From assembly GCF_033115175.1 (NCBI RefSeq), contig NC_084850.1:114652828-114716827 (forward strand): a DNA stretch of 64,000 nt, read 5' to 3'. The notes under the pieces are model-generated. The model did no database searches and was not told the DNA's origin. It saw only the letters and a program-made list of their open reading frames with translations. A program made the position numbers and the translations under genes. Below, one piece after another: positions 11,833-24,158 of this stretch (its first letter is position 1; every line of letters starts with the position of its first letter). The DNA is from Lepus europaeus (Eukaryota; Chordata; Mammalia; Lagomorpha; Leporidae).

Positions 11833-11927
11833 AAAAAAGGAGGAAGGAGGAAGGGAGGGAAAGGATCAGGGAGAGAAGCAGAGAGAGAGAGAGAGAGAGA
11901 GAGAAGCAGAGAGAGAGAGAGAGAGAT
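11833..11927. repeat. GGAA/GA-rich simple repeat
   Basis: Purine-only tract beginning aaaaaaggaggaaggagg, then two (GA)n blocks separated by 'agc' interruptions. It may be a SINE-tail relic, but no SINE body follows. Confidence 0.85.
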
Positions 11928-13034
11928 GAGATTTTGCAAAAATAATTTATCCAGAGAAAATGAGGCTGCAAAATAATAAAGTAGATGAGTAAAATATAAA
12001 AACCACAAAATCAATAGAGTGAGAAAACGTGTCTATTTCTAAAGCCACAAAAATATGGCCAGAATTTAACTTAGCTAACACAGTTTACAGGGCATAATAG
12101 TGGAGCTCTTCTGCTTGACTGTACCTTGTCTGGACTTGATCCAGTATTCTTTCTCTTAGCCAGAATTAGGCTCAGATTTACTACACTTCTGTGCCTCTTA
12201 GAAAAATGTTAGCCCACTGTTAACAATCTACTTAATGTTTCCTAGTGTTTGCAACCCCAGATTGTCTACATTAACTATCAGCTGTTCTGATTTGTTGCCA
12301 TAGCCAAAGGGTTCTTGCTCTTTGTATGAGACAGACAGTGCCTTTTGTAACTGCAGAAGTTGGACAGTTCTTTATTGATGTGGGCCTTGATTTCTTGACC
12401 TTTCTTAGAGATTCTTATATCTCCAGGTGTCTGGGTAAAGCACCCTCATTCATTTCTTGCTTCTCTGATTTTCTTGCAACATATTCGTGAGTAACTTCAT
12501 CAGGCATGCCATAACCTTAGGGAAAACTTTGTTTATTCAGCTGTTATTCTTAAACTCTGTTCATATTTTCCATCGATGATACCACATGTTATCTATTTTA
12601 AACTCTGACTTCAAACTTGTATCAAAGTTCTAACAAGTAGTGGGAAAGATTGTGATGAAAAACTTGTCTCACGTGGAGAAGAAAGATATTCATAAGCAGT
12701 TTCAATAGGTTCCAGTTAATTCACTATACTCAAGCACCTTCATTGGGTACCATTTAATTCACTATGCTCAGTTGGACAAGTAAATCATATCTTCTTTAAT
12801 GTCTATACAAGATATAATCTTAAGATAGTTTCCTTCATATGGAAATAAGTCTTAGATGGAAGTGTATCATCAGGGCATGTGCAGCTTCCTCTACCTAAAA
12901 ACAGAACTGAAGGGAGTCTTCCCCATCAACATTTTCTGCAAACCTATGCTTCCCCCAAGAAATATTATGTAGTTTTGTCTGCATAATTTCTTTTAAAAAC
13001 ATCACTTATTTTACCATAATTTTAATTATTTTAA
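11928..13034. other. Unassigned DNA
   Basis: About 1.1 kb without a recognised element. A weak local duplication of the motif 'taattcactat(a/g)ctca' occurs at about 12717 and 12758. No gene signal. Confidence 0.5.
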
Positions 13035-13325
13035 TGGTGAGAGGCAGAGACATGTAAAGAAGGATCTTCCACCTGCTTGTTCACTCACCAAATGGACCTT
13101 ACTATCCAGGGCTGTGCCAGTCTGAAGCCAAAAGTCAGTAACTCAATCCATGTCTCTCACATGAGTGGCAAGGATCCAAATACATGGGCACCACCTGATA
13201 CCTCCCAGGGTACACATTAACAGGAAGGTAGAATCATAAGCAGAGCCAGAACCCAAACCCAGACATTGCAATAGGGGTAAATGTGTCCCAAGCATTGTGT
13301 TAACTACTTGGCAAACACATTGGCC
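13035..13325 (-). mobile_element. CSINE (old, diverged), minus
   Basis: Landmarks in reversed order: gatcttccacctgcttgttc, then actcaccaaatgg, then catgagtggcaaggatccaa, ending cacattggccc at 13325. The tail is nearly lost and the copy has several indels. Confidence 0.8.
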
Positions 13326-13458
13326 CTGCTCTCTGCTTTCTGGCAAGAGAGAAAAATGGTCAATTGTTGAGACTAGCTCTGCTCGTACCCATGTTCACCT
13401 TCCTGTAAACTTTCAAGTCAGCATTACCTTCTGCTGTCTCCCTCCCAAACAGAAATCT

Positions 13459-14070
13459 TTTTTTTTTCAAACTTTTATTTAATGAATATAAATTTCCAAA
13501 GTACAGCTTATGGATTACAATGGTCCCCCCCCCCCATAACTTCCCTCCCACCCGCAAATCTCCCCTTTCCCACTCCCTCTCCCCTTCCATTCACATCAAG
13601 ATTCATTTTCAATTCTCTTTATATACAGAAGATCAGTTTAGTATATATTAAGTAAAGATTTCAACAGTTTGCCCCCACATAGCAACACAAAGTGAAAAAT
13701 ACAGTTGGAATACTAGTTATAGCATTAAATCACAATGTGTAGCACATTAAGGACAGAGATCCTACATGATTTTTTTTAAAAATTGATTTTCTGTTTCAGT
13801 ACTAGTTATAGCATCACTTCACATTAGACAACACATTAAGGACAGATCCCACATGAGATGTAAGTACACAGTGACTCCTGTTGTTGATTTAACAATTTGA
13901 CACTCTTGTTTGTGGCGTCAGTAATCTCCCTAGGCTCTAGTCATGAGTTGCCAAGGCTATGGAAGCCTTTAGGGTTCGCCGACTTCAATCTTATTCCAAC
14001 AGGGTCATAGTCAAAGTGGAAGTTCTCTCCTCCCTTCAGAGAAAGGTACCTCCTTCTTTGATGGCCCCAG
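13459..14070 (-). mobile_element. Lagomorph L1 3' end (3'UTR only), minus, with TSD
   Basis: 5'-truncated L1 insertion holding only 3'UTR. A perfect 13-bp TSD, caaacagaaatct, lies at 13446-13458 and 14071-14083. The T-run is followed by the L1 3' terminus (aaacttttatttaatgaata), a C-rich run at 13528-13538 (G-run in sense) and the 3'UTR body. Compared with the L1s at 27211 and 46019 it lacks an internal 3'UTR segment near 13765-13790. Confidence 0.93.
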
Positions 14071-14083
14071 CAAACAGAAATCT

Positions 14084-15507
14084 ACCCCAAACTTTGGTAT
14101 CAGTGGGAGAGTTTCTGCAGTTGGAATTTGATTTTCTTCTCTGAAGACAGATTCAGTGATTTCAAAATTACAGAACTAACAGAGTCTTAAAGATTATCCT
14201 TTTTTCTATGATTATGTCCATATGTAGGTCTACAAATGAAACCATCTATTCTAGAGCTATAGACAAGGTCTTGACTTGGTTTTTCTCACAAACCTTGCTT
14301 TAGCAATTGCATCCATCATATTGATGCATATAAATTCTTCTCACGCTGAGATTCTTAGGCATTCTAGTTTATCCCCCTGACATGCTGTGGTGAAACAAAT
14401 ACAATATTACTACATTCAGATGTGCAAAAGAATGCTCCTTCCTTCCTTAATCTTCCTCATGATTTTGTCCCCCAGGCAAAGATAATTCTTTCTATAACAG
14501 ACAATTCTGGTCCTGTCCATTTTTCTTTACATATATGTCTCCACCTTATAGCTATTCATGTTATAGAGTCCCCTAGTTTCTGATTATAATTCTAGATGGC
14601 CTACCATTTAGCTTTGGATATAAGGTAAATCCCTCCTCAATATTTCATCCAGGCAAATAGCTGACTTCTCTGATTCAGCTAGGGAGCATGTAGAAATTTC
14701 TTTAACCTTGTATCTCCCTATCTTTGCCATGCCTCTAAAAATCAGATGTGGTTAATGGGTACCTAGTCAGACTCATTTTTGTATAACCACTTTATGCTGT
14801 AATTTTTACTTTATTACAAACTTCCATTCCATGTTGAAGTTGGATCCAGTGTAGAGTAGGTTTAGGAAGCCCTTTATAAGGCAATGTCTTCTAAAAGATC
14901 ATCATTACTTTTTCTTCTAACTCAAAAAGATGTACTTTCAGTGATAGGGTACTTTGTCAGACAGAGGAGGGCAAATGATACATGAATCTCATTGTCCGCT
15001 TCTCCCTACCTGCTTCTGTTTTTTCTTCCTTTTCTTTTCAACGGGATTCAAAGTATGGATGTCCCTTTTCTCCACTTTTTGTGGTAAATATTACTCAGAT
15101 ACCATATGACTTTTTTTTTTCTGAGGCCACTAAATTGCACAGTTCATTTTTCTTTAGAAGTTACTGTATAGCTACATAATTAAAGAAATGTCTAAGATCT
15201 GATAGATCTAGTTAGTTTATGAAGCCTGTCTTTGAACTTGAAAAAAGTATATTTGTGATATTTATAAATCTCTTCTCTTTTCACAAAGGCTATATTTTCA
15301 TTATTTTCTGATGACAAAGTTTAGAGTCAGTTATTATTTGGCCTCTTTATTCTTCATGACACACATCCTCTTGTTTCCTCTCATTTATTTTAATGACAAG
15401 CTTCATGTTTCAATCTTGAGGTGGTTGAAAAGGGAGATAATTAAAAGTGAATTGGAACTATGTCCCTTGAAATATAAAAATTATTAGACCCATTTAAATA
15501 ATTTTAT
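14084..15507. other. Unassigned DNA
   Basis: 1.4 kb in which I recognise neither a gene nor a repeat family. Short ORFs such as 14982-15179 lack motifs. Confidence 0.5.
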
Positions 15508-15759
15508 CCAGAATGGACATTGTGGTACAGTGGGTTATAAGCCACTGCATAGGGCATCTGCATCCCATGCTAGGGTACTGTTTTGAGTCTCAGCTACTTT
15601 GATTCTGCTAATGCATCTGGAAAGCAGCAGATGATAGTTAAAGTACCTGAGTTCCTGATACCATGTAGGAGACCCAGATGGAGTTCCTGGCTCTTGGCTT
15701 TTCTCTGGCCCAGTCCCAGCTGTTGTAGCCATTTGGGAAGTGATTCAGTAGATAAAAGA

Positions 15760-15794
<35 letters not shown>

Positions 15795-15833
15795 TTATTC
15801 TAAGTTTCAAATACAAAAATAAATATTTTAAAA
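15508..15833 (+). mobile_element. CSINE (old), plus
   Basis: Head region ccagaatggacattgtggta, diverged body, a (CT)n block at 15763-15790, and tail tttcaaatacaaaaataaat. No TSD detected. Confidence 0.85.
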
Positions 15834-16054
15834 TAGTTTATCTCATTCACATGGTTATATACAATGCATGCTGATTAGCAATTTTTCATAATTTCAATTA
15901 ATCTGAACTCTACAAGATTGTCAATTACATGATTTATTCATGATTTCTGCCTTGGTATCAATGATACAAAATGACATGCACTCCAACATGAGTCTATTAT
16001 ATTTCACTAGAGTATTCAAGGGCATTGTCTAATGAAAAAATATTCTATTTAGGA

Positions 16055-16312
16055 AACAGAGAGAAAAAGATGAATAAGGAGTAGAAGGAAGAGTGTTAGG
16101 AGAATAGAAAGGGAAGGGAAAGTAGGAAGGAAGGGAGGGAGGGAACACTGAAGGAAAAAAGGAGTGAGAGGAGGGAGGAGAAAGGGAGATAAGGAGGGAG
16201 GGAGGTTGATTGAAAGAAAGAGGGAAAGAAAAGAGAAAGAAAGAAAGAAAGAGAGGAAAGAAAGAAAGGAAAGAAAGAAAGAAAAGAAAAGAAAAGAAAG
16301 AGGAAAGAGCGA
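16055..16312. repeat. Long purine tract (GGAA/GAAA-rich)
   Basis: About 260 bp that is almost entirely A and G on the plus strand, mixing ggaagg, gagagg and gaaagaaa units. The overlapping ORFs on the minus strand, rich in Leu/Phe/Ser, are a translation artefact of this tract. Confidence 0.9.
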
Positions 16313-17149
16313 AACTCTGAGCAAAATATGATCACTTCTTTCTAATATCAGAGAATTTGAATCTATCTTATGGTAGGTGTCTTTTTCCATTATGTAAAGG
16401 CTATACTCTCACACCTTTTGCTCAAGATGGTCAAATGTGCATTATTATTATTACTCTTATTTTATCCCATTATATGAAAAGTTATTTAAAAGCTGGAGAA
16501 AATTCCACAAAAGTGAACTTAATAAGATTCATCATGCAGAAAACATCTTCAAAGCCAGTCTGCCCTACACAAAGAAGAGCAGAACATGGTTACCTTCTGC
16601 ATGTGCTGAACAAGGAATTACTTTGAAATCACTGTCATCTTGAAACTACTGGATATGCCTTCAATATGCTTTCATTATACCTTTGGGTTAAAACTCCTTA
16701 AACGAAGGCATAACACTCAAAACAATCAGTCTTAAGCTTTTATGACAAATTAAATATTCTTGCATATGTACAAATATTACAACTTATGTCTTGAAACTGA
16801 CTAAGGAACTATGTTTCGTTGCCTAAAGTGATTTCTAAAACAGTAAAAGTTAAGATGACAAATTTCCTTTTATAGCAAGAATAGGCTTTTAAAGCATGAA
16901 GGCATTATAGCCCAAATATTGACAAATTAGTGGCTGATTTTTATGAACATAAAGTTTTAGAACAATATATGAGCATAGAATACTCAGACATAGACTTGAT
17001 CTTTTCACATGCAAGTAGGAATTCATGGGCCCAGGAATAAAATATATCAGGAATTATTTTGTGGAAAACAAAACAGCTCCATTTTATCTTATTTATTTTT
17101 TCCATGTTTTCCTGAGCATGTACATTAATCAGTATCTTATTTTTTAATA
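16313..17149. other. Unassigned DNA
   Basis: No gene or confident repeat in about 840 bp. Confidence 0.5.
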
Positions 17150-17440
17150 AATACATTTAAAATTTTTGTTTATTCGTATGTATTTGAAAAGCAGAAACAC
17201 ACACAGAGATATTATATCAGCTGGTTAACTCCCAAATTAACTACAACAGCTGGGGCAGGGCCAGGGCAAAGTTAGGAGCCCAGAACTCATTCTGTGTCTG
17301 CTACTTACGGGGCAGGGATGCAACGATTTTGCCACCACTTACTGAAATTAGAAGAAAAGCCAGGACTCTGACATAGGCCCCCTGATATTGGATATGGATA
17401 TTCCAAGAAGTATCTTATCCACTGTACCAAATGCCCATTC
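17150..17440 (-). mobile_element. CSINE (old, degraded), minus
   Basis: Recognised from the order aatttttgtttattcgtatg (tail), cagctggttaactcccaaat, gccaggactctgac (B-box region) and the end ctgtaccaaatgcccattcc. Highly diverged. Confidence 0.7.
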
Positions 17441-17587
17441 CATGTTTTAACACTTTCTAAAAAAATACTTTCTAAAGTTCATATTAGTTGGTTAAGAAAA
17501 CTGCTTCTATAAATGACAAAAAATAAGCTCAATTTTGAATTGTATCATTACCATAATGTGTAAATCTTTTTCAATGTTTGTCTAACA

Positions 17588-17860
17588 TTCTTATTTACTG
17601 AGCTCCTAATATATTTGAGGTATCAGGCTATGTTTTTGGGTATCAAAAATACAAGGAAGGTAGATACATCCCCTATTTTCACCAAATGAATAAACTCATG
17701 AGATAGGGACACATTTCCATAAGTAGTTTACATACTATGTAACCAGTGTTTTGAAAGAGGGACAGGGTGTCAAGAAAGTTAACTACAGAGGCATCCAACA
17801 TAGTCTGGAATATTTCAGAGAGGCCTCTTGGAAAAGTTATTGATTCTAGAACAAAGAAAA
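17588..17860 (-). mobile_element. L2 LINE fragment, minus
   Basis: Order of landmarks fits reversed L2 3' end: ttatttactgagctcctaat, a 'tttttgggtatc' counterpart, aataaactcatgagatag, then ttcagagaggcctcttggaa. Ancient and indel-rich. Confidence 0.7.
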
Positions 17861-19191
17861 TTTCTGGAATTAAATTATTTTAGAAGGCAAAAATATCTTA
17901 GGCTAGCAAATGACACATTTTTAATGACTAGTACAATCAGTAGAGATCTAATCATTGAAAAATGTAAATCTTCTTACTATAATAATCTGATTTCTAAATA
18001 TACCATTAAATTTATATGATTTTCAAAACAACCATGCAGCAAAATAATAACAAGCAAATGATTCAAAGACATTTTAAATTCTTTTATGCATTTTCCAGGA
18101 AATCTTATCACTATCAAGATCTAATCAATGAGGCTGCTTAAAATCTGCAGAAATGTAATGAAAGTTCGATTTTTTTCTGCTTTGCAACTTTATATTATTA
18201 GTAATGGCCTTAAGTTCTTTCATGACACTCATTTTCTCCTAAATAAAAGTTCAGTGAAGAACATCTTACACTTTTTTTAATTGCAAAGTGAAAAGGTATC
18301 TATCTAAGAGAAAGTCCTTCATTATTGTTGTTGGACCCCTTTCGGGAGTATAAAATTAATAGTCATCCTGTAAATTTCGACATGCAATTAGATATCTTTT
18401 TCTGCAATATCAATTCTCAAGATTACTAGAGATAAGAACACGTGTGTATCACAAAATTAATAATATATTGTTTTTAAAACCATGATATTTGTGTTGGTAT
18501 ACTTGTATAAGAAAAACAGCTTTCAAAATATTCATTCTAACCACATACTGATAAACTATAGTTTGTATGATCAGTATTTATAATGGCAAAATTAATAACT
18601 ATTTTAAGAATACTACAGAATCCTTATATTTCCAGTATCTGGACATCTGCTTAAAGATTCATTCCATACATGTATTGAGCTATTCAATAACCAGTGCAAG
18701 ACCCATATTATTCCACATAAAAAGCTATCTACAAAGTTAATGCTAGGATGTCCACACACTTATATATTTAATCTAAGAATGCATATTTTTAAAAATTATG
18801 TTGATGCAATAGGTATCAATCAGCACCATCACTAACACATAAGGTCAACTTAGTTGAGAATTACATTAAAAGTTCACATATGGTAAGAAACTGCACTCAT
18901 TTATTTCCTTCATTGTACTTTTCTTTTGCCCTGATTCCTATTCAGATTTTTAAAATTTAACCATTTCTTAAATATGGAGTATCTCCATGAATAACATTAA
19001 ATTATTTTTGGAACAGCAATATAGAGAGCTATGTTGAATAGATAAATATATAGAGTGATAAATAAAAGTATGCAGAAATATATCTAGACCTAAGATTGAA
19101 AACAGGTAAGCTTTGTCTCTTAGGAAGCTTATATTCAATTCTTACTAGTTAAAGTTTACCAGTTAGCAACATTTCCTGGGAGCTCTATAGA
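17861..19191. other. Unassigned AT-rich DNA
   Basis: 1.3 kb without recognised gene or repeat. A weak L2-like stretch near 18660 was not strong enough to annotate. Confidence 0.5.
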
Positions 19192-19199
19192 AATGATGA

Positions 19200-19540
19200 G
19201 CTATTGTGAATGGGACTGATCTTAAAAATTCTTTCTCAACCTTGGCATTGTTTGTGTATGCAAAGGCTGTTGATTTTACTGGGTTGATTTTATATCCTGC
19301 CACTTTAGCAAACTCTTTTATGATTTCCAACAGTTTCTTGGTGGAGACTTCTGGATCCCCTATATATAGAATCATGTCATCTGCAGATAGGAATAGTTTG
19401 ACTTCCTTCTTTACAATTTGTATCCTGTTAATTTCTTTTTCTTCCCTAACAGCTCTGGCTAAAACTTTCAGGACTATATTAAACAGCAGTGGTAAGAATA
19501 GGCATCCTTGTCTGGTTCCAGATCTTAGAGGAAATGCTTT
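19200..19540 (-). mobile_element. Inverted 5' part of an old L1 (ORF2 RT fragment)
   Basis: The minus-strand translation (ORF 19163-19555) carries the L1 reverse-transcriptase C-motif region: RSGTRQGC, then [12 protein letters not shown] (usual FADD, here SADD), then a [10 protein letters not shown] segment and RSVPFTIA. The plus-strand L1 that follows at 19541 starts again at the same 'SVPFTI' point, so this piece is the 5' segment of the same element in inverted orientation. Not functional. Confidence 0.85.
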
Positions 19541-21757
19541 TAAGATCAGTCTCATTCACAATAGTTTCAAAAATAATTAAATATTTTGGAATAAATTTAA
19601 CCAATGATTTCTTTTTTTTCTTTTTTAAAGTTATTTGACAGATAGAGTTAGACAGTGAGAGAGAGAGAGACAGACAGAGAGAAAGGTCTTCCTTCTACTG
19701 GTTCACCCCCCAAATGGCAGCCATGGCTGGAGCTACTTTGACTCAAAGCCAGGAGCCAGGTGCTTCTTCCTGGTCTCCCATGCGGATGCAGGGGCCCAAG
19801 CACTTGGGCCATCCTCCACTGCCTTCCCAGGCCACAGCAGAGAACTGGACTGGAAGAGGAGCAACTGGGACTAGAATCCGGCACCCATATGGTATGCTGG
19901 CACTACAGGTGGAGGATTAACCAACTGAGCCACAGTGCCAGCCCCACCAAGGATTTCAAAGATCTCTACAATGAAAATTATAAAACACTAAAGAAAGAAA
20001 TAGAAGAAGACATTAAAAAATGAAAAATCTTCTGTTCATGGATTGGAAGAGTCAATATAATCAATGCTACCAAAAGCATGCTACCAAAAGCAATTTACAC
20101 ATTCAATGCAATCCCAATCAAAATACCAATGATATTCTTCACAGATCTAGAAAAAATGATGCTAAAATTCATATGGAAACACAAGAGATCCTCAAATAGC
20201 TAAAGCAATCCTATTCAACAAAACAAAGCTGGAGGCATCACAATATCTGATTTCAAGACATGCTACAGAACAGTTATAATCAAAATAGCCTGGTTGTGAC
20301 ACAGAAACAGACTTGTAGACAAAAGGAACAAAATAGAAACTCCAGAAATCAATCCACTCATCTACAACCAGCTTTATCTTTGACAAAGGAGCTAAAAACA
20401 CTTCCTGGAGCAAGGACAGTCTCTTCAACAAATGATGCTGGGAAAACTGAATCTCCATAAGCAGAAGTATGAAGCAAGATCCCTACCTTACATGTTACAC
20501 AAAAATCCACTCAACGTGGATCAAAGACTTAAATCTATGACCCAATACCATCAAATTACTAGAAAACTTTGGGGAAACCCTACAAGACATTGGCATAGGC
20601 AAAGACTTCTTGGAAAAGACCCCAGAAGCATAGGAAACCAAAGCCAAAATTGACAAATGGCATTACATCAAGCTGAGAAGCTTCTGCACTGCAAAAGAAA
20701 CACTCAGCGAAGTGAAGAGGCAACTGACAGAATGGGAGAAAGTATTTTCAAAGTATGCAATGGATAAGGGGTTAACATCCAGACTCTATAAAGAGCTCAA
20801 GAAATTCAACAACAACAAAACAAGCAATCTAGTTAAGAATTGGACAAAGGAATTGAACAGGCATTTTTCAAGAAAGGAAATTCAAGTGGCCAGCAGACAC
20901 TTGAAAAAATGCTCAGGATCCCTAGCCATCCAGGGGAAAATGCAAAGCAAAACCACAATGAGGTTTCACCTCACTCCAGTTAGAATGACTCTCAGAGAGA
21001 GATAAACAAACAAATGCTGGAGAGGATGTGGGGAAAAAGACATCCTAATTCACTTTTGTTGGGAATGTAAACTGATGCAGCCACTGTGGAAGACAGTATG
21101 GAGATACCTCAGAAATCTGAATATAGACCCACCTATGATCCAGCCATCCCACTCCTGGGAATTTCCCCAAAAGAAATGAAACAGAATCTAAAAGAGTTAT
21201 ATGTATCCACATGTTCATTGCAGTACAATTCATAATAGCTAAGATATGGAATCAACCCAAATGTCCATGAACTGTTGACTGGATAAAATAATTATGGTAT
21301 TTATACACTATGAAGAAATTCTGTCTTTTGCAATAAGATGGATGCAACTGGAAACCATTATAATTAGTGAAACAAGCTAGTCCCAAAAAGAAAAGTATTG
21401 CATGTTTTTCCTGATCCGAGGTAAATAATAGAGTACCTAAAATGTAATGTATTAGAGTGAAAAGGACATTTTGCAATTCAATGATTGTTTACAGTCCTTG
21501 TCTCTTCCGTTGAGAAACTATTTTTTTCATACTATTTGTTGAACTTTTTTACTTAGTTTAGGGTTAACTTTACAATCACTAAGTAAACGGAAAATAGAGG
21601 TTTGTAAAAATTAAGAGTGGGAATGGAGAGGGAGGAGGAAGAAGGGATGGAGTGTAGACAGGAAGGAAGGTAGGGTGGGAAGTACCACTATGTTCCTAAA
21701 TCTGTATACATGAAACTTGTACAACTTTAAAATTTTAAAAAAGAAAAAAATAAAAGG
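19541..21757 (+). mobile_element. Old L1 (L1MA-like) ORF2 C-terminus and 3'UTR, plus
   Basis: From about 19541 the plus strand encodes the continuation of ORF2, with frame breaks. The fragment 20712-21005 includes the stretch [12 protein letters not shown] typical of the ORF2 C-terminal region. The 3'UTR ends in cctaaatctgtatacatgaa and an A-rich tail at about 21725-21757, typical of L1MA-type elements. The candidate TSD aatgatga occurs at 19192-19199, left of the inverted part, and at 21758-21765. Interrupted by the SINE at 19612-19945. Confidence 0.88.
19612..19945 (-). mobile_element. CSINE2, minus, inserted in the old L1
   Basis: Complete CSINE2 with a 12-bp TSD, accaatgatttc / accaaggatttc (one mismatch), at 19600-19611 and 19946-19957. 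The duplicated bases are L1 ORF2 sequence that becomes continuous when the SINE is removed. The reversed B box gggactagaatc lies at about 19867. Confidence 0.94.
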
Positions 21758-21765
21758 AATGATGA

Positions 21766-22270
21766 TACTTCGGCTATGCCAGCACATGCTAAATCACAAT
21801 CTACATTTTGACAAGATCCCAAGTTATAACCTAAGTGCATTAAAGTTTGAGAAGTACATTTTAGAGGATGCTTTGGGTGTAATTGATACAAGAAACTCCA
21901 CTAGAAGCTATTTTACTTCCTACTGAAGGTATTTCTTTGTTTCCTACATGAGCATAATTACAAGTACTCCATTATAATGCAAAATGATAAATCTAAAGAG
22001 AGAGTTCTTACTTTTCTATTCTTAAAAGTTTCTGACTCTTCAAACACAAGGACAAGTGAGGCTGTGATCATTTGGTACTGCAAACAAGAGATACCACCTT
22101 ACTGTGGGATAGCACATAATGTGCTAAGTCACAATCTTGAGACATCTTGGCTGCATTGTGAGATTACTTACATATTCCTTCCTTGCTGCATAAAATTTCA
22201 AATACAGTGATACATCAAATTTCTTTTTGACCATTACTAGAGAAATCAGCACCTGAAAATTGATTTAGTC
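21766..22270. other. Unassigned DNA
   Basis: No gene or confident repeat in about 500 bp. Confidence 0.5.
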
Positions 22271-22334
22271 ATCTCTTCTTCCTTCCTTCCTTCCTTCCTC
22301 CTTCCTTCCTTCCTTCCTTCCTTCCTTCCTTCCT

Positions 22335-22425
<91 letters not shown>

Positions 22426-22426
22426 G
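22271..22426. repeat. Compound microsatellite (TTCC)n-(TTTC)n-(TC)n-(TTTC)n
   Basis: About 155 bp of pure pyrimidine on the plus strand, changing unit in blocks: ttcc repeats to about 22335, tttc to about 22372, tc to about 22407, then tttc again. The Arg/Glu/Lys-rich ORF on the minus strand is an artefact. Confidence 0.95.
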
Positions 22427-22444
22427 TTTTCTATTTGATTTTTT

Positions 22445-22740
22445 CATGTTAATGTGATATTAATACAGAGAACAGATTCAGTGTAGTTCATAGATGCAAT
22501 TCTAAGAATATAAAGATATTCCCTTCCTCCTTTCTTCCCTCCCTTTCCCTTTTTCTCTCTCATTCTTTTTTAATTTTTGAATATAACATATTGTAGAAAC
22601 TGTTTTCCTAATGTGAGGGGGAGGGAGGGAAGATGAGGGACAAAAGACAAATGGACAGAAGCATAAAGGGAGAAATGAGGAATCACAGGAAGGAATATAG
22701 AAAATAGGAAAAAATTCTGTAGACAAAATGAATCATAATG
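22445..22740 (-). mobile_element. Old L1 3'UTR fragment, minus
   Basis: The sequence gattcagtgtagttcataga, then ttctaagaatataaagatat, then cttcctcc-rich tract is the reverse complement of an L1MA/B-type 3'UTR. The same block recurs at about 50985-51060, supporting a shared family. Confidence 0.65.
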
Positions 22741-22823
22741 TCTAGAAAAGAAAATTAGAAACCTAACTGAAACTTATTAAGTAGGACCTAGAATTCATGG
22801 TAGAGTTTAGATGTATCCTGTAG

Positions 22824-22920
22824 GTCAGTAGTTCTCAAACTTAAGTGTGCATCCACAGTTTCCAGAGTTTTTCTAATTTCTGGTTAAATATGCATAGAGC
22901 TTAAAAATTTCAGAGGAAAA
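22824..22920 (+). mobile_element. MER5A-like hAT remnant, plus
   Basis: Starts gtcagtagttctcaaactta followed by agtgtgcatc, the characteristic MER5A 5' terminus, then decays. Ancient non-autonomous DNA transposon; family named from memory. Confidence 0.65.
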
Positions 22921-23674
22921 AAAAAAGAGCCCTCATGCTTTCCCTGGGAGGAAGGTAAAAGTAACCACTTGAAATAAGCCCATAATGCCGAGTTCTCCAA
23001 AAGGAAAGAATTTTATAAGAACCTAAGTTATTTGTGTTTTACTGGACTCTAATCCATCCGATAGAAAGGATGTGTTCAATACCACCTTCCTGTAGTCTTC
23101 CTATATGACCTAAGGGGTGAGTGGGAGGAAACCTGAGAAGTGATTGTGAAGGGCAAAGCCTAGGGATACACACTCCCTGGAAGTTGGTGCTTTGAAAACA
23201 AAAGCAATTAACCTCTAGTCAGGCCAACTAAGAAAAAACAAAGAAGATGCAAACTTCTATTATCCAAAATGAAATAGATGCTATGCTATTACTTCCAATA
23301 TTATGAACATTAAAAGAATAATAAGGGAATATTATGAGCAACACTATATCCACAAAATACTAAAATTTACAAGAAATAGACAAATTCCTTGAAAGACACA
23401 GTCTATCAAAACTCACAGAATAAGAAATAGATATTCTAAATCAGCCTATAACTAAAGAAGCTAAATCAAAAATTAAAAACTTGGTAAAACAAAAGCCAGC
23501 AGGCCCAGTTTCACTGATGCATCATATCAAACTTTTAGGGAAGAAGCTATACCAATTCCTAAAAATCTCTTCCAGAAGACAGAAGCAGAAGGTATACTTT
23601 CTAATTCATTCAATGAGGCCAACACAACCCTCATATCCAAACACCAAAAACATTATAAGGAAGGGGAAATACAC

Positions 23675-23985
23675 ATTTGGCCCTGCAGTTAAGACAGTGC
23701 TTGGGGTGCCCAAATCTCATGTCAGAGTGCCTGGGTTTCAGTTCCAGCCCTACTTCTGACTCTAGCTTCCTGCTAGTGCACACCATGCATGGCAGCAGAT
23801 GATGACTTAAGTACTTGGGTTCCTGTCACTAGTGTGGGAGACTTGGACTGGTTTCTGGTTCCTGGTTTTGGTCTGGCCCAGCCCTCATTGTTGTGGGCAT
23901 TTGAGGAGTGGACCAGCAGACAGAAAATACCTGTGTGTGTGTGTGTGTGTGTCTCCTTCCCTTTCAAATAAATGAAAAGAAAGAT
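23675..23985 (+). mobile_element. CSINE (old), plus
   Basis: Head near tttggccctgcagttaagac, a B-box-like ggtttcagttcc, diverged body and a (TG)n run at about 23931-23952 where other copies have (CT)n. Ends ctttcaaataaatgaaaag. Confidence 0.82.
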
Positions 23986-24067
23986 GCAAGTATTCTCAAC
24001 AAATATTAGCAAATCAAATACACCAAAATATCCAAATACAGAGTATAACCAAATGACATTTATTATT

Positions 24068-24158
24068 ATTATTATTTTTTGACAGGCAGAGTGGATAGTG
24101 AGAGAGAGAGAGACAGAGAGAAAGGTCTTCCTTTTTGCAGTTGGTTCACCCTCCAATG
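24068..24158 (-). mobile_element. CSINE2 fragment, 5'-truncated, minus, with TSD
   Basis: Only the 3' end of a CSINE2 is present: T-run, gacaggcagagtggatagtg, GA-rich stretch, aaaggtcttcc, then ggttcaccctccaat. The 13-bp TSD gacatttattatt at 24055-24067 and 24159-24171 shows that truncation occurred at insertion, not by later deletion. Confidence 0.9.

Noticed and set aside
16049..16390. 113-residue Leu/Phe/Ser-rich minus-strand ORF looking like membrane segments
   Set aside because: Translation of the purine tract; no start context, no domain, pure low-complexity.
18640..18760. Possible L2 fragment (ttcattccatacatgtattg)
   Set aside because: Too short and too diverged to support.
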